DNA of 64,000 bases from Utricularia gibba (lineage: Eukaryota > Streptophyta > Magnoliopsida > Lamiales > Lentibulariaceae), in assembly GCA_002189035.1 (NCBI GenBank), contig CM007992.1, positions 2,108,001-2,172,000 on the forward strand, in the 5' to 3' direction. The notes beneath the pieces are model-generated. The model had not been told where the DNA came from, made no database searches, and saw nothing but the letters and a program-made list of their open reading frames with translations. A program made the translations under genes and the position numbers. The first letter of the stretch is position 1. Each line of letters begins with the position of its first letter. Of the stretch, positions 22,322 to 33,790 are shown in pieces.

Positions 22322-23220
22322 TATTCCAAAGCTTGATGCGACGAACTATCATGAATGGGTGTTGTTGATGACTACTTTTCTGAAATCAAGAAAGCTGTGG
22401 GTATTTGTTGAAAGTGAGGTTGAAGAGCCAGAATTTTCTGCGAATCCCACAAATCCAGAGAAAAAGAAGTGGGAGGAATTTCATGAGAAACGAGATGCTA
22501 CCATGATGGCTCTCCAACTATCTGTTACAAGACCAATACTTCAAAGGATAACCAGTTGTATGTCATCATATGAAATCTGGTCTAGACTGAAAGATCAGTT
22601 TGCTGGAGATGACCAAATGCATAAGATTCATGCAAGAACAAAATTAGCAGAGTTTGAGAGGAACAAATTGAAATCCACAAAAACCTTGCAGGATTATTAT
22701 GATCGCACTCTTCAACTAGTGAATGAACTAGGAGCCATTGGAGAAGATATACCTACAGAAAAGATCATAGATAAAGCCATGAGGAGTATGCCTGCTAAGT
22801 TTGAAGCAAGGCTATGCAGTCAAGAGAAGTCTGAAAATTACTGAAAACAGACTTTTCTTCAGTAACATCAACTCATTGCAAGCATGTGAGAAACAAATGG
22901 CTATGGAGGAGGAAGAGGAAGAAGCTAGTGAAAATACTCAATCAGCATTCATCAGTAAGTCAAGGGGAAATGACACTAATAAAAGGAAAGAAAAGCAAGC
23001 AGAGAAACAAGTGAGTCAGGTATTCACGCAACCAAATGCTAAGTGTAACATCTGTGGAAAAGAAAACCATATAAGAGTGAACACTATTGGACAAAACAAG
23101 AAAATGCATGTACGCCTTGTGGCAGAAAATATCACTTTCTAGACACTTGCTGATGATATCCAGATGCAGTTTGAACTTATTGCAAGAGTAAGGACATAAA
23201 GATAGAGTTTGCTCGTCTCA
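22322..23220 (+). pseudogene. Copia-4 gag
   Basis: The frame begins IPKLDATNYHEWVLLMTTFL, the copia gag N-terminal block. It continues with WSRLKDQFAGDD, LAEFERNKLKSTKTLQDYYD and VNELGAIGEDIPTEKIIDKA, typical of the UBN2-type gag domain. A frameshift near 22800-22845 moves to a second frame with a Glu-rich run and a lysine-rich segment. A degenerate zinc knuckle, CNICGKENH, follows near 23046; the rest of the CCHC motif is damaged. Confidence 0.88.
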
Positions 23221-23339
23221 AAATCCTAAGAGCATACCACCTTCAAGGGAAGAACAAACAATAGTTTTCAGTTATTATGAAGGAAAAAAGGAAATTCATT
23301 TGGGGATGATCCACTTGATTTTGAGTTCCCATTGAAGCT

Positions 23340-26300
23340 ATCTGAACAATTATGTGATGAACGGTTCTTAGACAGCGGAACCTCGAAACATATGTGTAAA
23401 GAAGCTGCTTATTTTCACCATGTAGCTCAACTAAGTGTTGAGATGGTTAGGGGTGCTGTTTCTGGAAAATCAACACAAGTGAAAGGATGAGGAACCATCT
23501 CCTTACCTACACAAAATGGTTTTCTGGTGATTGAATATGCATGTTTCATTCGGATTTGACAGAAAATTTAATCAGCCTTGGACAACTGCAGAAACAAAAG
23601 TTTCAGGTGATACTTATGGAGAAAAAGATTCAGATCACAGATCTTTTTGGCAAGATAACAGTTGTTGGCTAATAATTTGTATAAGCTGGATGTTTGTACA
23701 ACTTCAGAAAGCTGCATCAAAATATCAGAAGAAGCCTACAAGTGGCATAACAAATTTGGTCATTTTGGTATGAAAAATTTTAAGATATTACAAAAGGATG
23801 ATAATATCTAAGATTTGCTAAACATAAAACTAGCTAATGTAGTGTGTGGTACAAGCAAGACTGTCATTTCAAACAAGTGAGTCCAAAGCCAAGAATAAAT
23901 TGGATCTCATACGTGAATGGTAACAAGTACTTTCTTACATTAATTGATGATTACTCTCGATTTCTTTGGGCATATTTCTTAAAGAGAAAAACTTAAGTCT
24001 ATGATATTTTTTCGAAATTTAAAACCATGGCAGAAACACAAGGTGAAAGGAAGATCAAAGCTTTGCGGTCAGATAATGGAGAGGAGTACATAGCAACCAA
24101 GCTCAAACAATTCTTTGAAAAGAAGGTACAATTCAATTCTATACCACTTCACATACACCCAGAGTAAAATGGTGTATATGAACAAAAGAATAAAACTATT
24201 TTAAACAAGACCAAGTGCCTATTGTATGAGAAATCTATATCTACAGTGTTTTAGGCAGAAACAGTGGCTACATCATTTTATTTGTTAAATTTACTACCCT
24301 CTAGACCTCTGCAAGGAAAATCACCTCATGAATTATGAACATCTTAAAATATTTGGATGTGTTTGCTATATTTATGTTCCAGATGCAAAACAAACTAAGC
24401 TTGAGGATAAAACATAGTTAGGAATTTTCATTGGATATAGAAATATGACAAAAGGAAATAGAATTTATATTCCTAAGTCAAAATCTTTGGTGATTAATTG
24501 GGATGTCATATTTGATGATGATTCAAAGTTTGATTGGAATAATAATACAGTGTATTGTGATTCTACAGACCAAAAGAAACCTGCTGACCAAAGCGTATCT
24601 AATACTGAAAGTTTGCCAAAACCTATGGAAATTATTAGAAACTTTGAAGAAAATGGCTTCGATAGCACCACTCCGGAAGTCACACATTCAAGTACATCAT
24701 ATCTTTACAATAGTAGTGAAATCATTGTTATTCCTAATGATTTCAATGTACCTTATGATGATGAGCATTATGAAAATTTTTCTAAGAACAGTAGCATAGA
24801 GATGATCATATCTTTAGGAAAAGGAATCTTAGTGAGTTGTATTCTTCAACTGACCCACTGACCTTTGATGCATTATCTTGCCTAGCTGTTACAGATCCTA
24901 CACATTATAAAGAAGCAGTGTTGGATGAAAGATGGAAAGTAGCCATGGATAATGAGATGCAAGCCATTGAGGAAAATGATGAATGCGAATTGGCCAAATT
25001 ATCTCAATGTACCTGATAGCACAAAATTTTTAGTATTTTAGTACTAGAAAATGATTAATATTATGTTATAAAATTAGGATTTCACTAAGCATTTATGTAT
25101 TTTCGAGATTAATAGTACTGTTTAGGTTTTTTATTTTAGATTGAGACTAAATCCTGAATTTAGCATCAATCTTTATTTTAATTACTTTCTTTGAGCAATG
25201 CAGCATGTTTTCAGCTGTACAAATCATAATGAGCTGAAAATGCACAATAAAAGTAGATGAAAATGGAGACCGAAGGAAGGAGAGAGAAGACCCAAGTCCA
25301 AAGAGAAGAAAAAGGAAAATTTTGTATAAAAAGACACACAAGATGGAGATAGAAAAATATCTCCCGTTGAAGAACACACAGCAAATCTGGGTGAGGGGTT
25401 ATGGAAGAAAAAATCACAAAATGATGAAGAAGATGAAGAACAAAGAACAAATCTAATGTTTAGAAAACTTCTTTTGTTCTGGAACATTGCTCCTAGTGAG
25501 GAGTAGATTGCAACATTTTAGGATTTTGCATGAACTATTTACATTTTTTTTTAGTATTTATGTTCTTTCTGCTATTAGATTTCAACTTAAATATGTTGTG
25601 GATGATGTTTTGTATATTAATTTTTTTCCCTTTATTATGAGTAGCTAGCACCAAATGGTGTTTTGGGATCAAAGGGGACAAATAAGCTCATTGTTCCTTA
25701 AACCATGCTAGCCATATAGTTACACGTCTCCTTAACAATTCAAGATAGATCCAGGAGAGTGAACTAGTGATACTCATATTAAATAACCCTAGTTACAGGT
25801 GGATCAAAGATTAGAGAAAAACAAAAGTTTAGGTAGAGTTAAACTTTTTTTTTATTAGATGCATGATTTTAGGTTGGGGTGGGATAATGATAACAATGAG
25901 CATGTTGCTCTTGTATGTCTCAAGATATTGCATTGTTTTTTTTAGACAAATATATGATTTTATCCTTTTATTTTTTTTTTGTATCTTATTATCGAACTGT
26001 CTTAATCTTAACTTAGACTTAATCTTCAAATGTGACAAAAGCAGAATGTATTAGCCTTCATATGACAAGCACATAGATCATTGTGTTCAATCATAATCCA
26101 CTATGCTGGTATTTGTTTTATGATTAAGTATGCATTAGGTATATAAATTTATATGATAGGAATAATTTGCATATTTATGACACGTTCAACATTTTTTGTT
26201 TATCAGTGCCAAACTTGAGATACTTACTTTGAAGTGGCTGTATAAAACGAAGTTCAATGCTGATAATACTAAGGAAAGATAAAAAGCTAGGTTATTGGCT

Positions 26301-27560
26301 AGAGGATTTACACAAGTCAAATGGATAAATTATAATGAGATTTTTGCCCCTCTAACTCATTTGGATACCGTTAAAATACTGTTGGCTTTGTCTTCAATGA
26401 AAGGTTGGCAGGTGCATCATATGGATTTAACCGCAACCTTCCTAAATGCGATTTTTGAAAATGAGGTTTATGCCTACCAACCAGAGGTTATGTAAAACCA
26501 GGACAAGAGCATATGGTGCTAAAACAAAAGAAGGTATTGTATCGCCTCAAACAAGCAATGTGAGCTTGGAATACCTAAATTGATAATTTCCTTGATATTG
26601 CATGATTTGTCAAAATTGAAGGAGATCATGGTCTGTATGAAAGTTGTTGGAAGTAATATTGTGTTGTTGTGTCTATATGTTAATGACCTTTTGGCGGCTT
26701 TCAACAGCAGCACACTACTATCAAAAACCATAGAGTGATGCTTGTTGAGTTCAAAATGGAAGATCTTAGGCCTGTTCATTACTATCTTGGCATGGAGATA
26801 TACCAACAAGAAGGTCTTGGAACATTTATCACAGAAAGAAGGTATTGTGAAGAGATGCTGATGAAATTTGAGTCGATGGGTTTAAATGGCACAGTACACC
26901 ATAACTAGAAAACTACTCTTCGATTGGAGCATCAAGGAAAAAATTCAGATGCAACACTCTATCGCAGTATGGTTGGGAGTCTACTATATCTCTCCCATAC
27001 CTAGCAGACTTATGCTTTATTGCTAGCTTACTATCCAGATTTTTGAAGTGTCTCAAGCTAAGTCATTTTGCTGCAGCCAAGAGAGCTATGCATTATATGT
27101 TAAAGCAATTGTAAACTTGGAAATCTATTATCCTATTGGAAATGAAAATGAGATATCCAGCCTGTTTGGGTTTGCTGACAGTGATTATGCAGGTACAAAA
27201 GATGCTACAAGCACGCCTGGATTTATATGTGAGTTGAATGACAGATTCTTCAGTTAGTGCTCAAAGAAACAGAATGTAGCAACACAATCCACAGCAGAGG
27301 CAGAGCATATTGCTGCAAATTATGCTTCAAATCACTGTATTTGGCTACGGCAACTACTATTAGAGATTGGGTTTGATCAAAAACATCCTACAATAATACA
27401 TATGGACAACAAGGCTGTGATCCCCATCTCTAAGAACCCAGTTCAGTTCAACAAGGTTAACTCAAACAAATGAATCAAGCATGTAGAGACTTTAGAACAA
27501 TGTGCAAACATCTTTATCAAACTAGTGGGAAGATTGGTTTTTGAGAAATTGAAGAACATG
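23340..27560 (+). pseudogene. Copia-4 pol, broken and split by an LTR
   Basis: Protease LDSGTSKHM (about 23365); GAG-pre-integrase WHNKFGHFGMKNF (about 23745); integrase traces such as LRSDNGEE and IPLHIHP (about 24065-24160); an acidic linker frame at 24445-24861; RT start EAVLDERWKVAMDNEMQAIE just before the inserted LTR; and after it LKWLYKTKFNADN, LLARGFTQV, HHMDLTATFLNA and LCLYVNDLL (the YVDD position reads YVND). RNase H follows with FGFADSDYAGTKDATSTPGF and TQSTAEAEHIAANYA. The VDD to VND change and many stops rule out activity. Confidence 0.87.
25014..26205 (+). mobile_element. Solo LTR of the TGATA family, copy 4, inside Copia-4 RT
   Basis: Starts TGATAGCACAAAATTTT and ends TTTGTTTATCA. 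Flanks are GTACC (25009-25013) and GTGCC (26206-26210), a 5-bp TSD with one mismatch. The copia RT reading on either side belongs together. No internal retrotransposon region, so a solo LTR of 1,192 bp. Confidence 0.85.
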
Positions 27561-27891
27561 ATTGGTATGATGAGCATAGATGAGTTTGAAAAACACAAAC
27601 AAATCAATCTTTCCGCTGATAGGGGGTATTGGGGTCAGCTCCCAGCTTGGAGAAGAAGAAGAATGAAGCTTAAGATAAATAAATTACTTTTGTTATTGTA
27701 TTTCTTTAGCTCTTTTGAAGCTTGTGGAAGGTACCCGTAATGTGGGTATAAATATCCAAATGTGTTAAATACTCAGGTTGTTGGGAACAATTGATTTTGT
27801 GTGGGCAGCTTGTCCCTAAAATTTAGGGCTGTTGAATCATCTTGTTCTTCAAAATTCATCTTTCAATCATTGAACATTTAAGGTTCTAACA

Positions 27892-28680
27892 GGTCAAAAG
27901 TTGATCAATTTTTGATAGCATACTATGCTTGATAGCAAAGGCGTGGGTTTGGGCTGGCACTGGATCATTTGGAAGCAGTCTAAAAGTTTGATAGGAGAGT
28001 GTGTTTGAGAAAAATGTAGTTCATGGGCATTGAATAGATTTCAACTTCGAGGAAGTGATATGAAGGGGCTGAGATCCTTTATAGCAAACTCCAAGCTTAA
28101 AGAAGCAATATACTTGTAGACAAATGATGATGAGCTACCTATAGTCAAAATGTTATCCATATTGATGCTATCAAAAATCTTGCCTTTCGGGATCGACTTC
28201 GAGCAACCTCAGATTCTATGTTTGTGTGATTAAAAAGAGGTAAAAGACATTGAGAAGACCCTAGGTCAGGAGCAAACCCCGTGAAGACAAGGCTCCTTGT
28301 AAAATCCAACTTTTAGCTTTGCGACATTAGAGCATTTGACACCTGAATGTCTTCTCGAGCAAGTTGTTCAATTATAAAGTTAACTTGCTCATGACTTCTT
28401 TTAGCTTTGTAATGTAATCCGCCATTTGCTCATGGGTGATGGCAAAGTTCCTAGTGTATTAATCAACAACCAACCCTGAGTCTAATAATGCTTCGATGCT
28501 TATTTTTTTAAAAAATAAGTCCCTAGGGCCCCTTTCATATTATGGTCGAGCATTCATAGATATCTCAAAAAAGAAATTTTGGATTTGATTGTGTGTTCAT
28601 TGGAAAGATATGAGACTGAGCGAGGATACCAAAGACTCAAGTGCATAGCCGCTCCTCTCAAGAAGCTTAGGCCATAGTTT
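27892..28680. other. Unassigned sequence after Copia-4
   Basis: No coding region or repeat is recognised in this mixed-composition stretch. Confidence 0.4.
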
Positions 28681-28683
28681 TAG

Positions 28684-29035
28684 TATAAATAGGAATAGAT
28701 ACACCTCCTTCACAACTCATTTGTCTCATATTCGAGGGTTCAATAAAATAGCAATGGCAGATCTGGATCCACATGTCAACCCTGGTAGTACGCAATCCGG
28801 TTAAACAAAGGTCATGACTTCACAAAAAACTACCACATTGAATACCGACCATACTCCAAATGTAGGCTCATTTCCCCAAATAAAAAGTGAGCACCTGGCA
28901 ATTAATAGTGTCTCTCGAGCAGCTGCTAGCCAACCATTTAAATGCTCCTTGGAATTGGGGGATGCTCTAGTGTACAAGCTTCTCTTCACTTATTTCTTAT
29001 ACCATTCTCAACTATTCTCATTTCTTTAAGTAAAG
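28684..29035 (+). pseudogene. Possible promoter plus interrupted short ORF, unknown product
   Basis: TATAAATA at 28684-28691 is followed about 60 bp downstream by an ATG at 28754-28756. The frame reads MADLDPHVNPGSTQSG, then TAA at 28802-28804, then stays open from 28814 to 29029 (TSQKTTTLNTDHTPNVG and on to a hydrophobic end). The spacing of TATA box and ATG is right for a plant gene. I do not recognise the protein, and the frame could be chance. Confidence 0.3.
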
Positions 29036-30179
29036 AGAATTTCTTTTTGAGTCTATCCTAACAAAGTAGATAGAATAGCCGGAAGAGAGATTTTTTTATC
29101 TCATGTAATATTTCCGCCACTTCCAAAAGACAGACGATAGATGTGAAAGGGAGAGTGTGGAAGCCCTATGGCTGGGTTTGGATGTGGTAATTAGAAAGAG
29201 GGTCAGGATGAATGTGAAGTGGAAACAATTTTAACAATATTTCATATCTAAAGCTGTGTTTTGCACACATTCTAATTATCATTTTGTATTCTTAAAATGA
29301 GAATTTGATAATTTTCAAGAATATAACTATTCTCATTTTCTAGAATGAGAATCATTCTAAAAAATGGCACATGAATGCAAAATAAAATATTTTGGTCATT
29401 CTGACTTCCATTCTCATTCTAACAATTTTTTTTTTTCATAAATGCTATTTTTCTTACCTATTTCAATTCATTTCTTTAAATTCCTTCTCTACTTTTCCAT
29501 TGAAAAGTTTTGAGCAATTAAAAGATCAAGTCTATTGTGTGAATTATCATTTGTAATTTGTTAAAAAGTAATTTCACACTTGAAGTGAAACATATTTCTT
29601 TTTTTTACAATCTCTTCTTAAAACTACAGAAACAAACTCATTTTTTATCATTCTCATTATAGTTCTTATTCATATCGTTTGATATGAATATTTAAGTTTA
29701 ATCTGGGTTTTACTTAAATGGTTATATATAAACAAGTATCGAGGATTTCAAAATCAAAATGTTTTTGATATATATGTACGAATTATTATGATTTATTTTC
29801 TTTGTTTTGGTTTAAAATATAAGGATTCAGTAGTTTATATATATCATTATATTTATACCCTCATCAAAACATTTAAAATACCATATCACCATTATAGTAT
29901 ATTTTTAAATGGAAAAGCATATCATGTATTTAATTCAAATAATAGGATATGTTCTTTTTTTTTAATTAAAAAATATTGCGTACGCAATATGATCGCAATC
30001 ATGATGTTGATGTGATCCTATCATACTTACAAAAATATATATCATTTTTTAATTTAGTATGAAATTAATATTTTTTAATGTGGTCGCAGGAGAAATAAAA
30101 AATGAGCACAATTGAGTATGAAATTAATATTTTTTTAATGTAATTAAACTCACTGCCTACCTATCAGATTGGGTCCTTT
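29036..30179. other. AT-rich sequence, possible DNA-transposon end
   Basis: GGCTGGGTTTGGATGTGG at about 29168 resembles the ends of plant Harbinger- and hAT-like elements. It is followed to about 29480 by repeated AATGAGAAT and ATTCTCATT words. Similar word-rich sequence occurs near 40560-40690 and at the edges of the Harbinger element at 59.4 and 63.8 kb. From 29500 to 30179 I see only AT-rich sequence. Confidence 0.35.
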
Positions 30180-31790
30180 GAGAATGAACTAGATGACAAT
30201 CTGATCATCAATGGGGGTATTTACCACATTTGGAGAACGGAGTCAACGTAATTGTTGGACTTCATTTACAATTTAGGAATTTCAATGAAAAGGGTTTCAC
30301 GTCTTCCAAATATTTATTTCCGTATCTTTGCTGGGTTTGATAATATTGTTCTTTGTATGTTTTCTATGGAACACTCTAATAAGCATATAATGAAAACTTT
30401 ATTTAGAAATCATAAGCTTTATGAGCTGAAGATTTATGTCAGTCAAAAAAACATAGAGAATAAGAAGCAGCCAAAGAAACTCCTCTTGCATTTCCATGAT
30501 TTGTCAGTCTTGCTTCCAGGATTTCTTGAGAAACTGGCTGACTTGTTGTGTCCATAATTTCTTCATGAAGATGTCGTTCTGTTGGGTAGTGTGATCTTGG
30601 AAACGCAATCCATTTTTATGTATGGTATTGAGGATTTGATGACATTGTATTCTCTTTCATTGAAGATCTTCCGTGATCATTATTTGCATGAGGATCCCTT
30701 TCATATGCATATCCCAATTCCTTTATCATGCCGACATGTCGATGTGTACGAACCGTATGATGAAATTTTTTACTATTATGATGTGAACTCTTTGTATCCT
30801 TGTGATGGAGAATTATCCTATGCCTAGTGGTATACCATATGGAGAAATCAATTGGAGCCGGTTGGTTTAGACATCGTATTTGGATTTATTGAAGCATACA
30901 TAGCATTTCCTACATTTATAACCATGGATTTGTGTCTCATAAAGATAAACATGGTACTTTAATCTTTCCAACTTGTAAATTGGAAGGCATCTTTTATAGT
31001 GAGGAGTTGAAGTTTGCTCGTGATTTATGTTATAGTATGATCCTTCTAAACGAGTACATGTTTAAGAAGAAGGCAAATTCTTTCGACAATTTTATTAATG
31101 ATCTATATGAAAATAGACTGGAGGTTAAAATGAATGGTGATGAAGCTATGATGAGTCTTGTATATAAAATTTGATGAAGTTGCTCTATGGCCTGTTTGAG
31201 ATGAATCCTGAAAATTTTATCAATTAGAATTGCGATAAAAAATAATAAGAGAAATTGTTGATGAATGATAATTTTCAATCTGCTTCAAAGCTCATGGATC
31301 ATTACTATGGCATTAATTACGTTCCTATTTAACCCATTCAAATAATGACAACTAGATGGCATGGAAAGCATCGATGGTTCAATTGTATGTGGCTACAATC
31401 GATTATTTGAGAATTCAATACTCTCAGGACCAAAGAATTATGGGAAATCCTCTTGATGATGATGCTTAAATCCATCAGATCGAAATTTGTATGTTTAAAC
31501 TTGAATATTAAGTGAAAATGATATATTCTTAGCACCAAAGCGTTACACCATAACAAAAGAAAAGGGTTCTAATGCATTAAAATATAAGAACCTAGCTAAA
31601 TATTTTCACATTGGAGTAATATAAAAAAAGAATAATTAGTAGACCTCAAGCAAACCAAGAAATCTACGAATGGTAATTTCCGAACTTGCACTTAAAATTG
31701 GGATGCCTAAGAATACCAAATGCAAAAATAAATATTCAGATAATGAAGAATGGATAAACTTACAAGATCATGATGTTAATATTAATTTCC
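30180..31790 (+). pseudogene. B-family DNA polymerase of the mitochondrial linear plasmid type, decayed
   Basis: These protein-primed polymerases replicate linear plasmids of plant and fungal mitochondria. Seen in order: an exonuclease-domain stretch with FAGFDNIVL, KTLFRNHKLYELKIY, LLLHFHDLSVLLPGFLEKLA and ALCP-like LADLLCP; then EDPFHMHIPIPLSCRHVDVY and the polymerase motif A YYYDVNSLYP (about 30772-30801). Next comes a frameshift straight into VMENYPMPSGIPYGEI; then FPTCKLEGIFYSEEL, YENRLEVKMNGDEAMMSLVY and a damaged motif B (LLYGLFEMNPE where family members have NSLYGRFG). Near 31545 LAPKRYTITKEKG and LKYKNLAKYF fit the C-terminal part. Motif C (DTDS) was not found. Stops and frameshifts show it is dead. 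Transfer from a mitochondrial plasmid is inferred. Confidence 0.85.
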
Positions 31791-31988
31791 AATATGGATT
31801 GTGTCCCGAAACTTGAAAATACAAAAAAACAACCCGAACACATTAATGACAGAGTTGATAATAGCATGGATTTGGAGATACTTGATGTTGATCTGCATGG
31901 ATATGAAGATAGCTGAAGTTACATGGATTGAAGAAACCATTGGCCACTCAATTGTCCATGGCTACAATCGATTCTTTGAGAATTCATA
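31379..31988. repeat. Direct repeat of about 41 bp in the polymerase 3' region
   Basis: 31379-31419 and 31948-31988 both read TCAATTGT....GGCTACAATCGATT.TTTGAGAATTCA, with about five differences. Between them lies polymerase C-terminal sequence and unassigned DNA. The arrangement suggests a local duplication or insertion after the gene had arrived. Confidence 0.65.
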
Positions 31989-32429
31989 TGTACCCAGACA
32001 TTTAATGACCTGAACCTCAGATCTAGATGTTTGGACTGTTACCGGATCCAAGTGAGTCATCGGTTCCTTCAGCATGGTTCTTCCCTTTGGTGGTTATACT
32101 CTCAAGTCATTCATTTGTTGTGGTTGCATGATTTCTAGGGAATAATAGCACATAAACTTAATGGAGAAACCGATTCTGACACAGCATTCAAAGGAGATAC
32201 ACATGGAACACTTAGAAAATAGAGATTTTATTCCCCAATCACTAAGGTCCTTGGTTCACTCTGCCACTTCATCGGTCGCTCTCGCCGCAATAGTCTATTG
32301 AAGGTGCCAGATCACATTCACAAATCGACTTACACATCACCTTCTGAAGATGCTGATGCATAACTTCCTCTTGAGCCAAATTTACTTGATTTTAGTTTTT
32401 ACTCCATTGTAGTGCGCTATAAGTCCAAA
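31989..32429. other. Unassigned sequence, may include part of the Copia-5 5' LTR
   Basis: Nothing coding is recognised. The stretch leads without a visible border into the LTR-like sequence that ends at 32536. Confidence 0.35.
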
Positions 32430-33790
32430 TCTATATATACACATTGTGTTGCATTAGAAAACTCATGAAATGGAAAAAAAATTTCAGCAACATCTATGAC
32501 TTCTAATTTTCATTTTCTTATTTTTTCTTTTGAACATGGTATCAGAGCCATAGGTTTGTGATCTCGTTCTTGAGCGTTTTCTTCCTCCTTGGTTCAATTT
32601 CTATCTAAGTAACATTCATCAATGGCTAGAGCATACAATTCATGATCTGCAAATGTAATGAGTGGGCGGAATGAAAGGAATTCCAATCTCATGTCACTTG
32701 CTTGTAATCCGATGCTTCTTTTGACATCATCAGAAAATCTTGGTACTGCTTTGATTAATTTTCCACTTACCACTACTAACTTCAGTAATTGGAGTGGTGC
32801 TATCAAATTGGCTTTGTATTGCAAAAAGATAAATTGGAATTTGTCACTCGTGAGATGGTTATACCTAAGCATGATTCTCCTGAGTTCAGATTATAGCAGA
32901 AAGCTGATAGTATGGTGCGTTCACGGGTGTTGCATGATATTTCTAGAGATCTGACTCCCACTTTTAGTAAGGCTGTAACTGCACGTGAAATGCAGATATC
33001 TCTTGAAACTCATTTTGGCCAACTAGGCACTTCAACTGTTTTTCATCTTTTTAAAGAACTATTTGTATTGGAACAAGGAATATGAATAGTATGGATTATT
33101 ATTTAAAAGTGCATACTCTATGGCATGAAATTTTCAACAATTTACCTATCTCTCAGTGTAGTAATTGTGGCACTGATCTAGATGCGGATGGAGGCTTGGC
33201 TATGGTTCGTTTCACATTTTTTAGCAAGATTGATGGACTCATATGACTCAACTCGAAATTTCATATTAACATGAAACCAACACCTACCTTAGAAGAGTCA
33301 TTTTCTATCGTACTCAACACAGAGCCTGGTAAGAACGAGATGACTGATGTTATTGGTCCAGCATTATTGAGCAAGGTTGCTGATGATTTTAACATGCTAG
33401 CATATTGAAGTTCAAGAGAGATGAATAAAAAGTCGAGATTCTGTACAATGTTTTAAAGGAATATGAAATGCTGAACTACCTAGTTGGTTTCTTGAGTTTA
33501 AAAGGAAATCTGGAAAACAAGTTTGTGGAAAATCATCGAATTAAACAAATGGCGTGAAGAATATTAATATCTCATATGCTACTAAATCAGGACTTTTGAG
33601 TGCAGACACCACCAATTTAATTAAATACGAGATACTGAAGATATTTAGAATATCAGGGATGATGGCCCAATAAGATGAGCAACTAGCAAAGGCCAAATTG
33701 GCTGGAGTGAGTGAATTCAGTGATAATTGCTTTTCCTTTCATCTCTCACTTGGTGCTTTGCATGATTCATATGATTTATGTGATCATTCT
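32430..33790 (+). mobile_element. Copia-5: LTR end, primer site and gag of a copia element
   Basis: The LTR-like stretch has a TATATATA box near 32432 and ends TTTTGAACA at 32536. TGGTATCAGAGCC follows at 32537-32549, an exact tRNA-Met site. Gag starts near 32620 and contains SSENLGTALINFPLTTTNFSNW, the N-terminal motif of the second major copia gag type (DxPGxxLVxxxLxGxNYxxW). After a frameshift it continues ISRDLTPTF, ETHFGQLGTSTVFHLFKEL and SARFMDSYDSTRN-like sequence to about 33400. Pol is absent: the element is replaced by the Q1 unit from about 33791. Confidence 0.75.

Larger units (their letters stand above)
22103..27891 (+). mobile_element. Copia-4: decayed copia element, interrupted by a solo LTR
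   Basis: A copia element with gag, protease, integrase, RT and RNase H traces in order. The last ~103 bp of both LTRs are recognisable: 22103-22204 and 27789-27891 share AATTGATTTTGTGTG and TTGAATCATCTTGTTCTTC. The upstream part of the 5' LTR has been lost or replaced, so no TSD can be scored. Stops and frameshifts are common throughout. The RT domain is split at 25014-26205 by a TGATA-type LTR. Its gag and pol differ clearly from Copia-1, so this is another lineage. Confidence 0.88.
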
